From: Beijerinckiaceae bacterium
GTDB taxonomy: Bacteria > Pseudomonadota > Alphaproteobacteria > Rhizobiales > Beijerinckiaceae
NCBI GenBank assembly: GCA_947452455.1
Contig: CANGBX010000008.1
Span: 62,001-126,000 of the forward strand
DNA length: 64,000 bases
Direction of reading: 5' to 3'
Shown: piece by piece, positions 24,749 to 34,327 of the stretch
Layout of the letters: each line of letters opens with the position of its first letter
Position numbering within the stretch: position 1 is the stretch's first letter
Notes under the pieces: generated by a model
The model's input: only the letters and a program-made list of their open reading frames with translations
The model's database searches: none
Told to the model about the DNA's origin: nothing
Position numbers and translations under genes: made by a program

Positions 24749-26881
24749 TTAATGCGCCAGAACGGCGAGCAGCAGCAGAGCGACAATGTTGGTGATCTTG
24801 ATCGCCGGATTCACAGCGGGGCCCGCCGTGTCCTTGTAGGGGTCGCCGACGGTATCGCCCGTCACCGATGCCTTATGCGCATCAGAACCCTTCAGATGCT
24901 TCACGCCATCCTTGTCGATGAAGCCGTCTTCGAAGCTCTTCTTGGCATTGTCCCAAGCGCCGCCACCCGACGTCATCGAAATGGCCACGAAGAGACCATT
25001 CACAATCACGCCCAAGAGCGAAGCGCCCAGTGCTGCGAAAGCATTGGCCTTCGAGCCGGAGATCGCCAGCACGCCGAAATAAGCGACGAGCGGAGCGAGC
25101 ACAGGCAGCATGGACGGGATGATCATTTCCTTGATCGCCGCTTTGGTCAGCATGTCCACCGCGCGACCATAATCAGGGCGCTGTGTGCCCTGCATGATGC
25201 CCGGCATTTCCTTGAACTGACGACGCACTTCTTCCACGACCGCACCCGCTGCACGACCGACTGCCGTCATGGCAATGCCGCCGAACAGATAAGGAATGAG
25301 ACCGCCGAAGATCAGGCCCGCAACCACATAGGGGTTCGACAGATCAAAGGAGATCTGACCAATGCCCTTGAAGTAGGGGCGGCCTTCCGCGATGAAGGCC
25401 TGCAAGTCATTCGTGTAGGCGGCGAAGAGCACGAGAGCGCCCAGACCCGCAGAACCGATCGCATAGCCCTTGGTGACAGCCTTCGTCGTATTGCCAACCG
25501 CATCGAGCGCGTCGGTTGAATGACGCACTTCCTTCGGCAGACCAGCCATTTCGGCAATGCCACCGGCATTGTCGGTGACCGGACCGAAAGCATCGAGCGC
25601 GACGATCATGCCAGCCAGACCAAGCATGGTCGTGACCGCAATCGCCGTGCCGAAGAGGCCCGCAAGCTGGTAGGTCGAGATGATGCCACCCACGATCACC
25701 ATGGCCGGCAGCGCTGTGGATTCCAGCGAGACTGCGAGGCCCTGAATGACGTTCGTGCCATGTCCTGTGACGGATGCTTGCGCAATCGACACAACCGGAC
25801 GCTTGCCCGTGCCCGTGTAATATTCGGTGATCCAGACAATGAGACCATTCACCACGAGGCCGATGAGGCCGCAGAAGAACAGGTTCGTGCCGGTGATCGC
25901 CATGCCGGCGACTTCACCAAACTTGCCCCAACCAACGGTCAGGCTGGTGGCAGCACCAAGGCCGATGACCGAGAGAAGCGTCGTTGCCCACAGGCCCTTG
26001 TAGAGAGCGCCCATGATATTCTGGCTCGGACCCAACTTCACGAAGAACGTGCCGATGATCGAGGTGAGAATGCAGCTCGCGCAAATGGCCAGCGGATACA
26101 TCATCGTCGAAAGCAACACATCCTTGCCTGCGAAGAAGATCGCACCGAGCACCATGGTGGCGACAACCGTCACCGCATAAGTCTCGAACAAGTCAGCCGC
26201 CATGCCGGCGCAATCGCCGACGTTATCGCCGACGTTGTCAGCAATCGTGGCCGGATTGCGCGGATCATCTTCCGGAATGCCAGCTTCGACCTTGCCGACG
26301 AGGTCAGCGCCGACGTCCGCACCCTTGGTGAAGATACCGCCGCCCAGACGCGCGAAAATCGAAATCAACGAAGCGCCGAAGCCCAGCGCGACGAGCGCGT
26401 CAATGACGACACGATCCGAAGGCTTCATGCCCATCGGGCCCGTGAGGATGGCGAAATAAACGGCCACGCCCAAGAGCGCGAGACCGGCAACGAGCATGCC
26501 CGTCACAGCGCCTGCCTTGAAGGCAACGTCGAGACCAGCAGCCAGCGACTTGGAAGCCGCCTGCGCAGTGCGCACATTGGCACGCACCGACACATTCATG
26601 CCGATGAAGCCGGCAGCGCCCGAAAGCACCGCGCCGATCAGGAAGCCGATGGCCACTGTCCAGCCGAGCAGGAAGCCGATGATGACGAAGAGCGCCACAC
26701 CGACATAAGAAATGGTGAGATATTGACGGCGCAGATAGGCTTGGGCGCCTTCAGCAATCGCCTGTGCGATCTCTTGCATGCGTGCATTGCCCGCATCAGC
26801 TGCCATCAACTCTCTGATCGTATAGGCGCCGTAAACGACGGACAGCAGTCCGCCGATAATAATTAGCAACATCAAACTCAT
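24749..26881 (-). CDS. hppA: Membrane-bound proton-pumping pyrophosphatase, K+-independent type
   Basis: This 710-residue protein with about 16 membrane helices couples hydrolysis of pyrophosphate to proton transport across the inner membrane. Signatures are [20 protein letters not shown] and [18 protein letters not shown] in the catalytic loops and DNAGGIAEM later. [10 protein letters not shown], with lysine near residue 467, marks the K+-independent subclass; K+-dependent enzymes have alanine there. ATG at 26881 starts directly at the first helix and follows AAGGGCGG; the longer frame is rejected. The gene is alone, with a 220-base leader in which I see no clear motif. Confidence 0.95.
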   Translation of the reverse strand: MSLMLLIIIGGLLSVVYGAYTIRELMAADAGNARMQEIAQAIAEGAQAYLRRQYLTISYVGVALFVIIGFLLGWTVAIGFLIGAVLSGAAGFIGMNVSVRANVRTAQAASKSLAAGLDVAFKAGAVTGMLVAGLALLGVAVYFAILTGPMGMKPSDRVVIDALVALGFGASLISIFARLGGGIFTKGADVGADLVGKVEAGIPEDDPRNPATIADNVGDNVGDCAGMAADLFETYAVTVVATMVLGAIFFAGKDVLLSTMMYPLAICASCILTSIIGTFFVKLGPSQNIMGALYKGLWATTLLSVIGLGAATSLTVGWGKFGEVAGMAITGTNLFFCGLIGLVVNGLIVWITEYYTGTGKRPVVSIAQASVTGHGTNVIQGLAVSLESTALPAMVIVGGIISTYQLAGLFGTAIAVTTMLGLAGMIVALDAFGPVTDNAGGIAEMAGLPKEVRHSTDALDAVGNTTKAVTKGYAIGSAGLGALVLFAAYTNDLQAFIAEGRPYFKGIGQISFDLSNPYVVAGLIFGGLIPYLFGGIAMTAVGRAAGAVVEEVRRQFKEMPGIMQGTQRPDYGRAVDMLTKAAIKEMIIPSMLPVLAPLVAYFGVLAISGSKANAFAALGASLLGVIVNGLFVAISMTSGGGAWDNAKKSFEDGFIDKDGVKHLKGSDAHKASVTGDTVGDPYKDTAGPAVNPAIKITNIVALLLLAVLAH

Positions 26882-27104
26882 TGAATCCGCCCTTTCTTCG
26901 AACCGTAAAATCGGCCCTTGGTGGTTCCTGCCCTTGGCCCCTCTCGGGGTCTTTTTGGGGGTGCGGCAGTCTAGGCCCCGACTCAACGAGGCTGCAATGG
27001 CTGGCGCACCATTTCGTGATTATAGTCCAGCACAGGCCCGCAGAACAATGCGGACAAGCCTTGAGCCCCTGTCAGAGACGCCCGAAAACGGCTAAAAGGG
27101 CTCT

Positions 27105-27941
27105 ATGGATCAGACCCACACAGATCGGGACGCCCTTGCCCGCGCCAGCGCAGCGCTTTTGGTGCAGATGCGCGCCGCCCGGCCGCTCGTTCAGGTCATC
27201 ACCAATTTCGTCTCCATGGATATTGCAGCCAATGTGCTGCTGGCCGCGGGCGCTGCGCCCGCCATGGTCCACGCCCCGGAAGAAACACCCGATTTTGTCC
27301 GTAAGGTTGCGGCTCTCGTCATCAATACGGGCACGCTCTCCGCGCAGGCCGCGCAATCCATGGATGTTGCGACAGCCGCCGCGCGCACGCATGGCGTGCC
27401 CTGGGTGCTTGACCCCGTTGGTGCGGGCGGGACGCCCTTTCGCGATGCTACCATCGCCAATCTGTTGCGCCGCCGCCCGCAGGTGATCCGCGGCAATGCC
27501 TCGGAGATTATGGCGGTTGCGCGCATTGCCGGCCTCACCCAAGCCGCTGGCGCACCACGTGGCCCGGAATCAACCCATGACACGGATGAGGTGGCGGAAC
27601 TGGCCCAAAGACTGGCCCGTCACGCGCTCTGCACTGTGGCAGCCACCGGCGCGGTTGATTTCGTGACCGATGGACGCCGCCACCTGCGCCTCGCCAATGG
27701 CTCGCCTTTGATGACGCGCGTCACAGCTCTGGGCTGCGGTTTGACGGGGTTTATCGGGGCGATGCTGGGCACGGGCGCTGAGGCTTTTGCAGCCACAAGC
27801 GCGGCGCTAGCAACTTATGCCATTGCCGGCGACCTTGCGGCGGAACAAGCCGATGCACCGGGCTCATTCCGCGTCGCCTTTATCGATGCGCTTTATCGTC
27901 TTGACGAGACGCAAATTTTTGACCGCTTGCGCTGTCTTTAA
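27105..27941 (+). CDS. thiM: Hydroxyethylthiazole kinase
   Basis: ThiM phosphorylates 4-methyl-5-(2-hydroxyethyl)thiazole in thiamine salvage. The 278-residue protein shows VQVITNFVSMDIAANVLLA, PWVLDPVGAGGTPFR, VIRGNASEIMA and VTALGCGLTGF with the catalytic-site cysteine, all family signatures. It has no thiD or thiE neighbour, so it is a stand-alone salvage gene; thiL lies 2 kb away on the other strand. I looked for a TPP riboswitch ahead of it and found none. Its stop overlaps the convergent decarboxylase-family gene by 4 bases. Confidence 0.92.
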   Translation: MDQTHTDRDALARASAALLVQMRAARPLVQVITNFVSMDIAANVLLAAGAAPAMVHAPEETPDFVRKVAALVINTGTLSAQAAQSMDVATAAARTHGVPWVLDPVGAGGTPFRDATIANLLRRRPQVIRGNASEIMAVARIAGLTQAAGAPRGPESTHDTDEVAELAQRLARHALCTVAATGAVDFVTDGRRHLRLANGSPLMTRVTALGCGLTGFIGAMLGTGAEAFAATSAALATYAIAGDLAAEQADAPGSFRVAFIDALYRLDETQIFDRLRCL

Positions 27942-28549
27942 AATTTTCCGGGCGCTGCTTTTTTATGCGGCTCGTCTGGTTCAATGGCGAGTGCCTTCAT
28001 GAACAGACCGCTCGCATAATAAGAGGTCGAATTATAGGCGATTTCGATGATCTCTTGCGGCGAGAAATAATCGGCCAACAGTTTGAATGTTGCTTCGCTC
28101 ACCTGCCCTTTGTTGAGCGTCATCTCATCGACAAAGGCCAGAACAGCTTTTTGCTTGGCATCGAAGAGCTCGGGCTTGGCTTGCCATTGGCGCAGAGCAT
28201 TGAATTGCGCTTGCGTCAGCCCCGCTTGCAAAGCCAGCGGATGATGATGGTGCAATTCATAATCACATTCGACATTGATCGCCGTGCGGCAAATGGCGAG
28301 CTCGCGATAAAGACGCGCCACATCGCAATCATTACGCAAAGCATAAGTGAAGGGCCGCTTGGCAGACGTCAGCTTGGGCGCATGGCCTGTGACTTTGTGC
28401 AAATTGAGAATGTGACCGCCACGCTTGCGCGTATTCTCGAATAATTCCGCGACAATGGGATCAAGCGGGCGCGGCAATGGCGGCAGACGCGAAACCTTCA
28501 CATGCGGATCGTCCGCCCCCACGCCGTGATCGGCATCGGACTTGGTCAT
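27938..28549 (-). CDS. Carboxymuconolactone decarboxylase / AhpD-like family protein
   Basis: This 203-residue helical protein fits the CMD/AhpD superfamily: LYRELAICRTAINVECDYELHHHHPLA has the position of the AhpD CxxC-H region but with a single cysteine, so it is more like 4-carboxymuconolactone decarboxylase than a peroxidase partner. The later AVLAFVDEMTLNKGQVSEATF is also typical. No pca genes lie nearby, so the reaction is not assignable. It is convergent and overlapping with thiM. Confidence 0.75.
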   Translation of the reverse strand: MTKSDADHGVGADDPHVKVSRLPPLPRPLDPIVAELFENTRKRGGHILNLHKVTGHAPKLTSAKRPFTYALRNDCDVARLYRELAICRTAINVECDYELHHHHPLALQAGLTQAQFNALRQWQAKPELFDAKQKAVLAFVDEMTLNKGQVSEATFKLLADYFSPQEIIEIAYNSTSYYASGLFMKALAIEPDEPHKKAAPGKF

Positions 28550-28712
28550 GAACTTCCTCCCCGGCGACGGCCTTATGGCTCTTTCGCTCTATCCCCAGCT
28601 TCTACTCTTCCGTTGGCGCAAGCAAGATGCAAAGATAGCCCCAACAGCGACTTTCCGCATCCGATCCTGTGCCCTTGATGGAGACCATGACCGGACCGAG
28701 ACGGAGGATAAA

Positions 28713-29114
28713 GTGTCGGCAATGAGTTTGAGCCAATGTCTGGAATGGGCGCGGGGCCGTACAGACCCCGAAGGCGATGTGGCTGATGCGGTCACGCGCC
28801 TGAAGCGCTTCGAGCGCGCCGCCACCTTGGTCTATGGCGATCACGCCCATGAAAAGCTGATCTCAGAAACCACGAATGTGGAAGACCCGGCGGCTTGGCT
28901 GCAGACATGGTCTTCTTCATGGATTGCTCGCGGCGCCGACCCGACCGATATTTTGGGCGAATTGCATTGGGTCGAGACGCTCTATGAGCGGATGGCGCGC
29001 CTGCCCTATGGCACGCCCGCTCATCTTAATGCCATGCGCTACGCCGACGCCCATCGCGCAAGCCTGTTTGACAAGCTCGGCCTGTCACCGATGGAACGCA
29101 CAGAGCAGGAGTGA
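28713..29114 (+). CDS. Conserved hypothetical protein
   Basis: This 133-residue protein is not one I recognise. It is acidic, mostly helical, with no signal peptide or membrane segment. The GTG at 28713 has GGAGG 5 bases upstream and is chosen; ATG at 28722 is the alternative, and the longer open frame from 28542 is not protein-like before that point. It is flanked by the divergent CMD-family gene and, 4 bases after its stop, the convergent isochorismatase-family gene. Confidence 0.6.
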   Translation: MSAMSLSQCLEWARGRTDPEGDVADAVTRLKRFERAATLVYGDHAHEKLISETTNVEDPAAWLQTWSSSWIARGADPTDILGELHWVETLYERMARLPYGTPAHLNAMRYADAHRASLFDKLGLSPMERTEQE

Positions 29115-29118
29115 CGGC

Positions 29119-29799
29119 TTATTTTTTCATGCCGTTCAGATGCGCGATAACATCTTCGACATGCATGACGTCAGCATATTTGTGATGCAGATCGAACAAA
29201 TTGACTTTGTGGCTCAGCATCGAGCGATCATAGGTGCATTCTTCGACCAGCACGCTGTGGAAGCCGTAAGAATAAGCATCCACCGTTGACGCGCGCACGC
29301 AGCCTGATGTGCTTTCGCCGCAGATGATCAGGCTCTCGATGCCGCGCAGGCGCAGATGCGCGACCAGCGGTGTGCCGAAAAAGGCCGAGGCGCGTTCTTT
29401 GTAAATCACCAGCTCGCCATCATGGGGCGTGAACTCGTGATAGATGCCATATTGGTCTTCCGTTTCTTTGCGCATGGAGCGGAAGGTCGATTTCACGCCC
29501 GCTGTATCGGCATGGCGCGTGGAATAGATGACCGGAACACCAGCCGCACGCGCTGCTGCAAAGAGTTGCTTGGTTGGCTCAATCGCCTTCCAGGCATTTT
29601 CACCGCAAGAGCCCGCATGTTCGCGGTTGACCTCAAGCACGGGGCGGTTCCCGCCCTCATAGGCCTTATTATAGAGATCAATCGCAAGAATGGCGGGCTT
29701 GGGGCCGACGCGGAGCTGGCGGTGATAGGGCTCGTAGATTTCCAGAATCTCGGGGCTGACAATGTCTTTCCAGCAATGGTCTTCGAAATCGCGCGCCAT
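29119..29799 (-). CDS. Isochorismatase-family cysteine hydrolase
   Basis: This 226-residue hydrolase has the family triad: aspartate in ILAIDLYN near residue 36, lysine in LVIYKERASAFF, and the nucleophile in GESTSGCVRAS near residue 170. The relatives include N-carbamoylsarcosine amidase and maleamate amidohydrolase, both amidases of C-N bonds in small molecules. ATG at 29799 (MARDFED) follows GGGAGGCACCT; an upstream start gives a non-family extension. Its neighbours do not show the substrate. Confidence 0.82.
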   Translation of the reverse strand: MARDFEDHCWKDIVSPEILEIYEPYHRQLRVGPKPAILAIDLYNKAYEGGNRPVLEVNREHAGSCGENAWKAIEPTKQLFAAARAAGVPVIYSTRHADTAGVKSTFRSMRKETEDQYGIYHEFTPHDGELVIYKERASAFFGTPLVAHLRLRGIESLIICGESTSGCVRASTVDAYSYGFHSVLVEECTYDRSMLSHKVNLFDLHHKYADVMHVEDVIAHLNGMKK

Positions 29800-29871
29800 A
29801 GGTGCCTCCCTTTTTTCTTCACGTTTCTTGATGCCCATCGTCGGCTGCAACGGGGCTTTTGTAAACCGGCT

Positions 29872-30831
29872 TCAGAAGTGGCTGTAAGAGCCACCCACGA
29901 CATTCAAGGCGCGCCCACCGGTCAAGAGAAAGGTTGGCGCCTCTGTGCCAGCCCGGACCTCCCCGATCCGCGTCACGACCACGTCCAAAGCCACGGCGGC
30001 GGCCTCAAAGGCCTGCGCTTTCTGTGGCGGGATGCTGGCCAAAATCTCGTAATCGTCCCCACCGGTCATCGCGCGGGTGAACAAAGCCTCATCCATGACT
30101 ACGACAGACCGCGCACCAGCGGAAAGCGGCACATCAGCCAGCATCACTTCAGCTGTGACGCCACTCACCCGCATCATTTTGGTGAGATCTCCGATCAGAC
30201 CGTCTGAAATATCCATCGCCGCATGGGCATGTTCGAGCAATGCGGGGGCTAAAGCATTCCGCGGCACGGGCATGAGATAGCGCGACACCAGATGCGCCCC
30301 GCCCTGTCCGGCCGAGATCTGTCCCTGACGCTCCAAAAGCCCGAGCGCAGCATCGCCAATGGTTCCGGTGACATAAAGCGCATCACCCGCACGCGCGCCT
30401 GTGCGCGGCACCATGCGGCCCTGAGGGACCGTTCCGAAAGCGGTAACAGACACCATCAGGGGGCCCGGCGTTTTCACGGTGTCACCCCCCAAAAGCGGAA
30501 AAGCAAAAGCCTCGATGTCGCGTTTTAATCCAAGCGCGAAAGAGGCGAGCCAGAGATCGTTTTGCTGGGGCAAAGCAAGCGCCAGAACAAAGCCACGTGG
30601 CGTTGCGCCTTTGGCTGCCAGATCGGAGAGATTGACGCGCAGAGCCTTGCTGGCAATGGAATCTGCCGGATCATTGGCAAAGAAATGAACGCCGGCCACC
30701 AGAGCATCACAGGTGATGACGAGATCATGGCCGGGGATGGAAGCTATGAGCGCAGCATCGTCGAGAAGACCCAAGCCGCCCTCGCCCGCGAGAGGAGCAA
30801 AGTGACGGGCGATCAGGTCATCTTCGCTCAT
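29872..30831 (-). CDS. thiL: Thiamine-monophosphate kinase
   Basis: ThiL phosphorylates thiamine monophosphate to thiamine pyrophosphate, the last step of the pathway. The 319-residue protein belongs to the PurM-like ATP-binding fold: LGLLDDAALIA at the N-terminus with the metal-binding aspartates, VNLSDLAAKGA and LGGDTVKTPGP in the nucleotide site, and MDISDGLIGDL further on. It follows the 59-residue ORF after 9 bases and closes the riboflavin/nusB group, an arrangement common in Alphaproteobacteria. Confidence 0.93.
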   Translation of the reverse strand: MSEDDLIARHFAPLAGEGGLGLLDDAALIASIPGHDLVITCDALVAGVHFFANDPADSIASKALRVNLSDLAAKGATPRGFVLALALPQQNDLWLASFALGLKRDIEAFAFPLLGGDTVKTPGPLMVSVTAFGTVPQGRMVPRTGARAGDALYVTGTIGDAALGLLERQGQISAGQGGAHLVSRYLMPVPRNALAPALLEHAHAAMDISDGLIGDLTKMMRVSGVTAEVMLADVPLSAGARSVVVMDEALFTRAMTGGDDYEILASIPPQKAQAFEAAAVALDVVVTRIGEVRAGTEAPTFLLTGGRALNVVGGSYSHF

Positions 30832-30840
30832 GTGATGCGA

Positions 30841-31020
30841 TTAGCCTTTTTCGGGCTTGCTCTGAGCCGGAGCTGTCTCGGCGGGATGGGCGTGAGCATC
30901 CCCACTGGCCTTGTGTGGCCTCACGCGCTGATGAACACGCACATCATGACGTGCCTTTTCGGCAGCGGCCATATCCTTGCGATTGCGGGTGAAGACATTG
31001 TTCAGGATGATCGAAAGCAT
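30841..31020 (-). CDS. Small hypothetical protein between nusB and thiL
   Basis: This 59-residue ORF begins with a hydrophobic stretch LSIILNNVF and then becomes basic and His/Pro/Ala-rich (KPEKG at the end). ATG at 31020 has GGAG 6 bases upstream, a normal start. I do not recognise the protein. It sits in line with nusB and thiL (57 and 9 bases away), so it would be made in the same operon if real. Confidence 0.5.
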   Translation of the reverse strand: MLSIILNNVFTRNRKDMAAAEKARHDVRVHQRVRPHKASGDAHAHPAETAPAQSKPEKG

Positions 31021-31077
31021 GGCGTTCTCCAACCCCTAAGGGCATTGCCATTATAAACGGTTCACCATCTCAATATA

Positions 31078-31539
31078 CTAGGAAGCGTTACTGAATTCTT
31101 CCGCACGCAGCTCGCGGGCGACTTTATCCAAAACAGCATTGATCATGCCCGTCTCTTCCCTGCCCAAAAAGGCAGCTGCGACATCCACATATTCCGTTAT
31201 CACAACACGGCCGGGAATATCCTTGCGCTTTTTGAGCTCATAGGTTGCCGCACGCAGGACCGCGCGCATGACAGCCTCCACCCGCGCCAAAGGCCAGCCC
31301 CGTGCAAGTGTTGCATCAATCAATTGGTCGATGGCGACCTGATCGCTCAAGACACCATTCAAAACATCGCGGAAAAACGCCAGCTCGGCAGGCTTATATT
31401 GATCGCCTTCGATTTCACGCCCGATCCAATGTGTCTCGAACTCTGCCAGAATCTCGTTGAGGCCCTTGGCGGCAACTTCCATCTGGTAGAGCGCTTGCGT
31501 GGCATTGAGACGGGCGGCGGCGCGATGTTCGCGAGACAT
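31078..31539 (-). CDS. nusB: Transcription antitermination factor NusB
   Basis: This 153-residue all-helical RNA-binding protein works with NusE (S10) at boxA of rRNA operons. The N-terminal arginine-rich ARLNATQALYQME and the later GVLSDQVAIDQLIDATLARGWPLARVEAVMRAVLR-type region and VVITEYVDVAAAFLGREE are family signatures. Its start overlaps the ribH stop by one base (TAATG), the usual ribH-nusB coupling. Confidence 0.95.
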   Translation of the reverse strand: MSREHRAAARLNATQALYQMEVAAKGLNEILAEFETHWIGREIEGDQYKPAELAFFRDVLNGVLSDQVAIDQLIDATLARGWPLARVEAVMRAVLRAATYELKKRKDIPGRVVITEYVDVAAAFLGREETGMINAVLDKVARELRAEEFSNAS

Positions 31540-32024
31540 TATTTCGCTCCGCCTTTTTTCAAAGCGATCAGCGTCAGCGCGGCACGCAAAGCATCACCAC
31601 CCTTGTCGCCTTGCGCAGGATCAGCGCGCTCAATGGCCTGCGCCTCATTCTCGACAGTCAGAATGCCGTTGCCGAGCGGCAATGTACGCGCCACTGACAT
31701 GTCCATCAAAGCGCGCGAGCTTTCGCCAGCGACGATTTCAAAATGATAGGTCTCGCCGCGAATGACACAGCCCAAAGCAACCGCGCCATCGTAAGGTGTG
31801 CCGCGCGCTGCAGCTGCATCACAAGCAATGGCAATGGCGGCTGGAATTTCGAGAGCGCCGGGCATGGTGAGAACATCGACCGAGACTTGATGCGCGTCAG
31901 CCGCACGTCGTGCGCCCGTCAGCAGCATGTCGCCAATGTCGTCATAGAAACGGGCTTCGACCACAAGCAGGCGAGAACCAGCCACGCCTAAGATCGGGGC
32001 AAGAGAGCGGCGCGCTTCGGCCAT
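31539..32024 (-). CDS. ribH: 6,7-dimethyl-8-ribityllumazine synthase
   Basis: RibH condenses 5-amino-6-ribitylaminouracil with 3,4-dihydroxy-2-butanone 4-phosphate in riboflavin synthesis. The 161-residue protein has [10 protein letters not shown] at the active-site start, [30 protein letters not shown] with the catalytic region, and [16 protein letters not shown]. It lies in the rib block 77 bases after ribE and is coupled to nusB. Confidence 0.95.
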   Translation of the reverse strand: MAEARRSLAPILGVAGSRLLVVEARFYDDIGDMLLTGARRAADAHQVSVDVLTMPGALEIPAAIAIACDAAAARGTPYDGAVALGCVIRGETYHFEIVAGESSRALMDMSVARTLPLGNGILTVENEAQAIERADPAQGDKGGDALRAALTLIALKKGGAK

Positions 32025-32101
32025 GGGTGGTCACATCCTCAATATGAAACAGCGAGGTCTGACTAACGCGGAAGGCCGCCCAGAGCAAGTTTTGTGAGGG
32101 C

Positions 32102-32704
32102 CTATTTGGCCTCAATCAGCCGCGCCGCATAGCGCGCCATCAGATCGACCTCCAGATTGAGGTCATCGCCCGTTTTGCGCTCGCCCCAAGTGGTGACCGC
32201 TAGCGTGTGCGGGATGAGCAGAATCGTGAAGCGATTCCCGCTGACCGAATTCACCGTCAGCGATGTGCCATCAAGACAGACCGAGCCCTTTTCAGCAATG
32301 AAGCGGGCGAGTTCGGGTGCGGCTTCAATGTCGAAATGCGCCATGCCGTCAAAGTCACGACGCTCGACAATTTTGCCCAAACCATCCACATGGCCGGTGA
32401 CAATATGCCCGCCGAGTTCATCGCCGATTTTCATCGCACGTTCGAGATTGATATGCGTGCCGACTTTCCACTGTCCGACTGTTGTGCGCGCCAGAGTTTC
32501 GGCTGCAGCATCCACTTCGAAAAACGCTTGGCCCTTGTCAGAGCCCATTTCAACAGCTGTCAGACACGGGCCCGAGCAAGCGATGGATGCGCCCAGTGCG
32601 ATGCTTTTTGGATCATAAGAACAAGCAATGCGGATGCGATGCAAATCGCCCTTCGGCGTGATCGACACAATGGTACCGACATCACTGACCAGACCCGTGA
32701 ACAT
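32102..32704 (-). CDS. ribE: Riboflavin synthase
   Basis: This 200-residue enzyme makes riboflavin from two lumazine molecules. It is built of two repeated barrels: [12 protein letters not shown] at the N-terminus, GASIACSGPCLTAVEM in repeat one, then GGHIVTGHVDGLGKI and CLDGTSLTVNSV in repeat two, and MARYAARLIE at the end. Its start overlaps the ribD stop by one base. Confidence 0.95.
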   Translation of the reverse strand: MFTGLVSDVGTIVSITPKGDLHRIRIACSYDPKSIALGASIACSGPCLTAVEMGSDKGQAFFEVDAAAETLARTTVGQWKVGTHINLERAMKIGDELGGHIVTGHVDGLGKIVERRDFDGMAHFDIEAAPELARFIAEKGSVCLDGTSLTVNSVSGNRFTILLIPHTLAVTTWGERKTGDDLNLEVDLMARYAARLIEAK

Positions 32705-33822
32705 TAGAAAACCCTCTCATAGCGGATGAGGCAATCTGCCCCTGCTCTGCTTTCACTTACGCGCGAAAAGCGCGTCGGATTGTCCAATTGTTGTCGAGCA
32801 ACTTCAGACAAGGCAGGCAGACCAGCGCCACCGAATGGTTTTTCACCACGGATCATGACGATCTCATCGGCAAGCCCCTGCCCGATGAGTGCCGCCGCCA
32901 CATGCGGGCCGCCTTCGCTGAAGACGCGCGTGATGCCGCGCACGCCCAGCGCCTGCAAAGCCTGTGTGAGATCGACATGCCCATCCGCGTCACGCGCGAC
33001 CGCCTCGACCCAAACGCCCTGCTCTTCAAGCTTTGCCCGCTTGTCAGGGGAAGCCCCCACACCCGCAATGACGAGAAGCGGCTTTTCTTTTGCTGTGGCG
33101 ACAAGGCGCGAGCGCGTTGGCAGACGCAAATCGCTATCAATTACGACACGCAAAGGCGCGCGCTGCTCAAGACCCGGCATACGCACAGTCAGCAAAGGAT
33201 CATCACCCAAAGCCGTGCCAATGCCGATCATGATCGCATCATGCATGGCGCGCATGACCTGCACGCGGTTATTGGCAATCTGCCCTGTGATCATCAAACG
33301 CGGATCATGCGGATTGACGGAGGCTGCAAAACCGTCCGCTGTTTCCGCCAATTTCAACGTGACCATCGGGCGGCCCTGCGTCACACGCAGAATATGGCCG
33401 AGATTGGCGCGCGTCGCATCCTTCGACAAAACACCGACACGCACATCAATGCCAGCTTTGCGCAAAATCTCGTGCCCGCGGCCAGCCACACGCGGATCAG
33501 GGTCTTCAACAGCAGAGATAACGCGCGCAAGACCAGCATCAACAATCGCATTGGCGCAAGGGCCCGTGACGCCGTGATGACTGCAAGGCTCCAAAGTCAC
33601 ATAGAGTGTTGCGCCGCGCGCGGCTGCGCCTGCATCGCCGATGGCGACCGTTTCCGCATGAGGGCGACCGCCCCTTTGCGTCGCACCGCGCCCGACAATC
33701 ACCCCGTCTTTGACAATGAGACAGCCCACCGCCGGATTGGGCGCGGTTTCCCCCAAGCCCCGCCGCGCGAAGGCAATGGCAGCTGCCATATAATCTTCGT
33801 CAGAAAAAAGCGCCGCGCTCAT
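32704..33822 (-). CDS. ribD: Bifunctional riboflavin deaminase/reductase RibD
   Basis: This 372-residue enzyme performs two steps of riboflavin synthesis. The N-terminal zinc deaminase has [11 protein letters not shown] and [11 protein letters not shown] with the Zn ligands; the C-terminal reductase has [38 protein letters not shown] and [14 protein letters not shown]. It overlaps nrdR upstream by 4 bases and ribE downstream by 1. I see no FMN riboswitch before it, as expected when the operon starts further up. Confidence 0.95.
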   Translation of the reverse strand: MSAALFSDEDYMAAAIAFARRGLGETAPNPAVGCLIVKDGVIVGRGATQRGGRPHAETVAIGDAGAAARGATLYVTLEPCSHHGVTGPCANAIVDAGLARVISAVEDPDPRVAGRGHEILRKAGIDVRVGVLSKDATRANLGHILRVTQGRPMVTLKLAETADGFAASVNPHDPRLMITGQIANNRVQVMRAMHDAIMIGIGTALGDDPLLTVRMPGLEQRAPLRVVIDSDLRLPTRSRLVATAKEKPLLVIAGVGASPDKRAKLEEQGVWVEAVARDADGHVDLTQALQALGVRGITRVFSEGGPHVAAALIGQGLADEIVMIRGEKPFGGAGLPALSEVARQQLDNPTRFSRVSESRAGADCLIRYERVF

Positions 33823-34313
33823 TTTGGATCTTGCGCCGGATCGCTCGACTTATTGGGCGTGACCGGCTCGGCCAGCTCGTCAATGATGGTCGAAAAATCG
33901 CTCGCTTCGCGGAAGTTTTTATAGACGGAGGCAAAGCGCACATAGGCGATGGAGTCGAGCGCACGCAGGCCTTCCATCACCAATTCACCAATGTGATCGC
34001 TCTGGATTTCGGAATCGCCCGAGCTTTCGAGCTGGCGCACAATGCCATTGACCATGCGCTCGACGCGCTCGGGATCCACAGGACGCTTGCGCAAAGCAAT
34101 CGACAAAGATTGCATCAGTTTATCGCGGTCAAATGCCACGCGACGGCCCGACTTCTTCAACACCGTCAATTCGCGCAATTGCACGCGCTCGAATGTGGTG
34201 AAACGGCCCGCACAATCAGGGCAGACACGACGGCGGCGAATTGCGGACGAATCTTCGGTGGGACGCGAGTCCTTCACCTGTGTATCGAGACTTCCGCAAT
34301 AAGGGCAGCGCAT
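33819..34313 (-). CDS. nrdR: Transcriptional repressor NrdR
   Basis: This 164-residue repressor of ribonucleotide reductase genes has a zinc ribbon ([18 protein letters not shown] ... [16 protein letters not shown]) followed by the ATP-cone domain with [16 protein letters not shown]. It senses the ATP/dATP state. It lies between glyA (14 bases upstream) and ribD, a common alphaproteobacterial order. Confidence 0.96.
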   Translation of the reverse strand: MRCPYCGSLDTQVKDSRPTEDSSAIRRRRVCPDCAGRFTTFERVQLRELTVLKKSGRRVAFDRDKLMQSLSIALRKRPVDPERVERMVNGIVRQLESSGDSEIQSDHIGELVMEGLRALDSIAYVRFASVYKNFREASDFSTIIDELAEPVTPNKSSDPAQDPK

Positions 34314-34327
34314 CGTGTCTCAAGCCC

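Noticed and set aside
25520..26866. 448-residue open frame opposite hppA on the plus strand
   Set aside because: Its product is rich in Arg, His, Glu and Asp with no domain, as expected for the reverse complement of a GC-rich gene; hppA is certain.
26990..27104. TPP riboswitch before thiM
   Set aside because: The conserved CTGAGA and ACCCTT-type thi-box segments are not present.
32788..33924. 378-residue open frame opposite ribD
   Set aside because: It is antisense to ribD and nrdR, both with clear motifs, and has no family resemblance.
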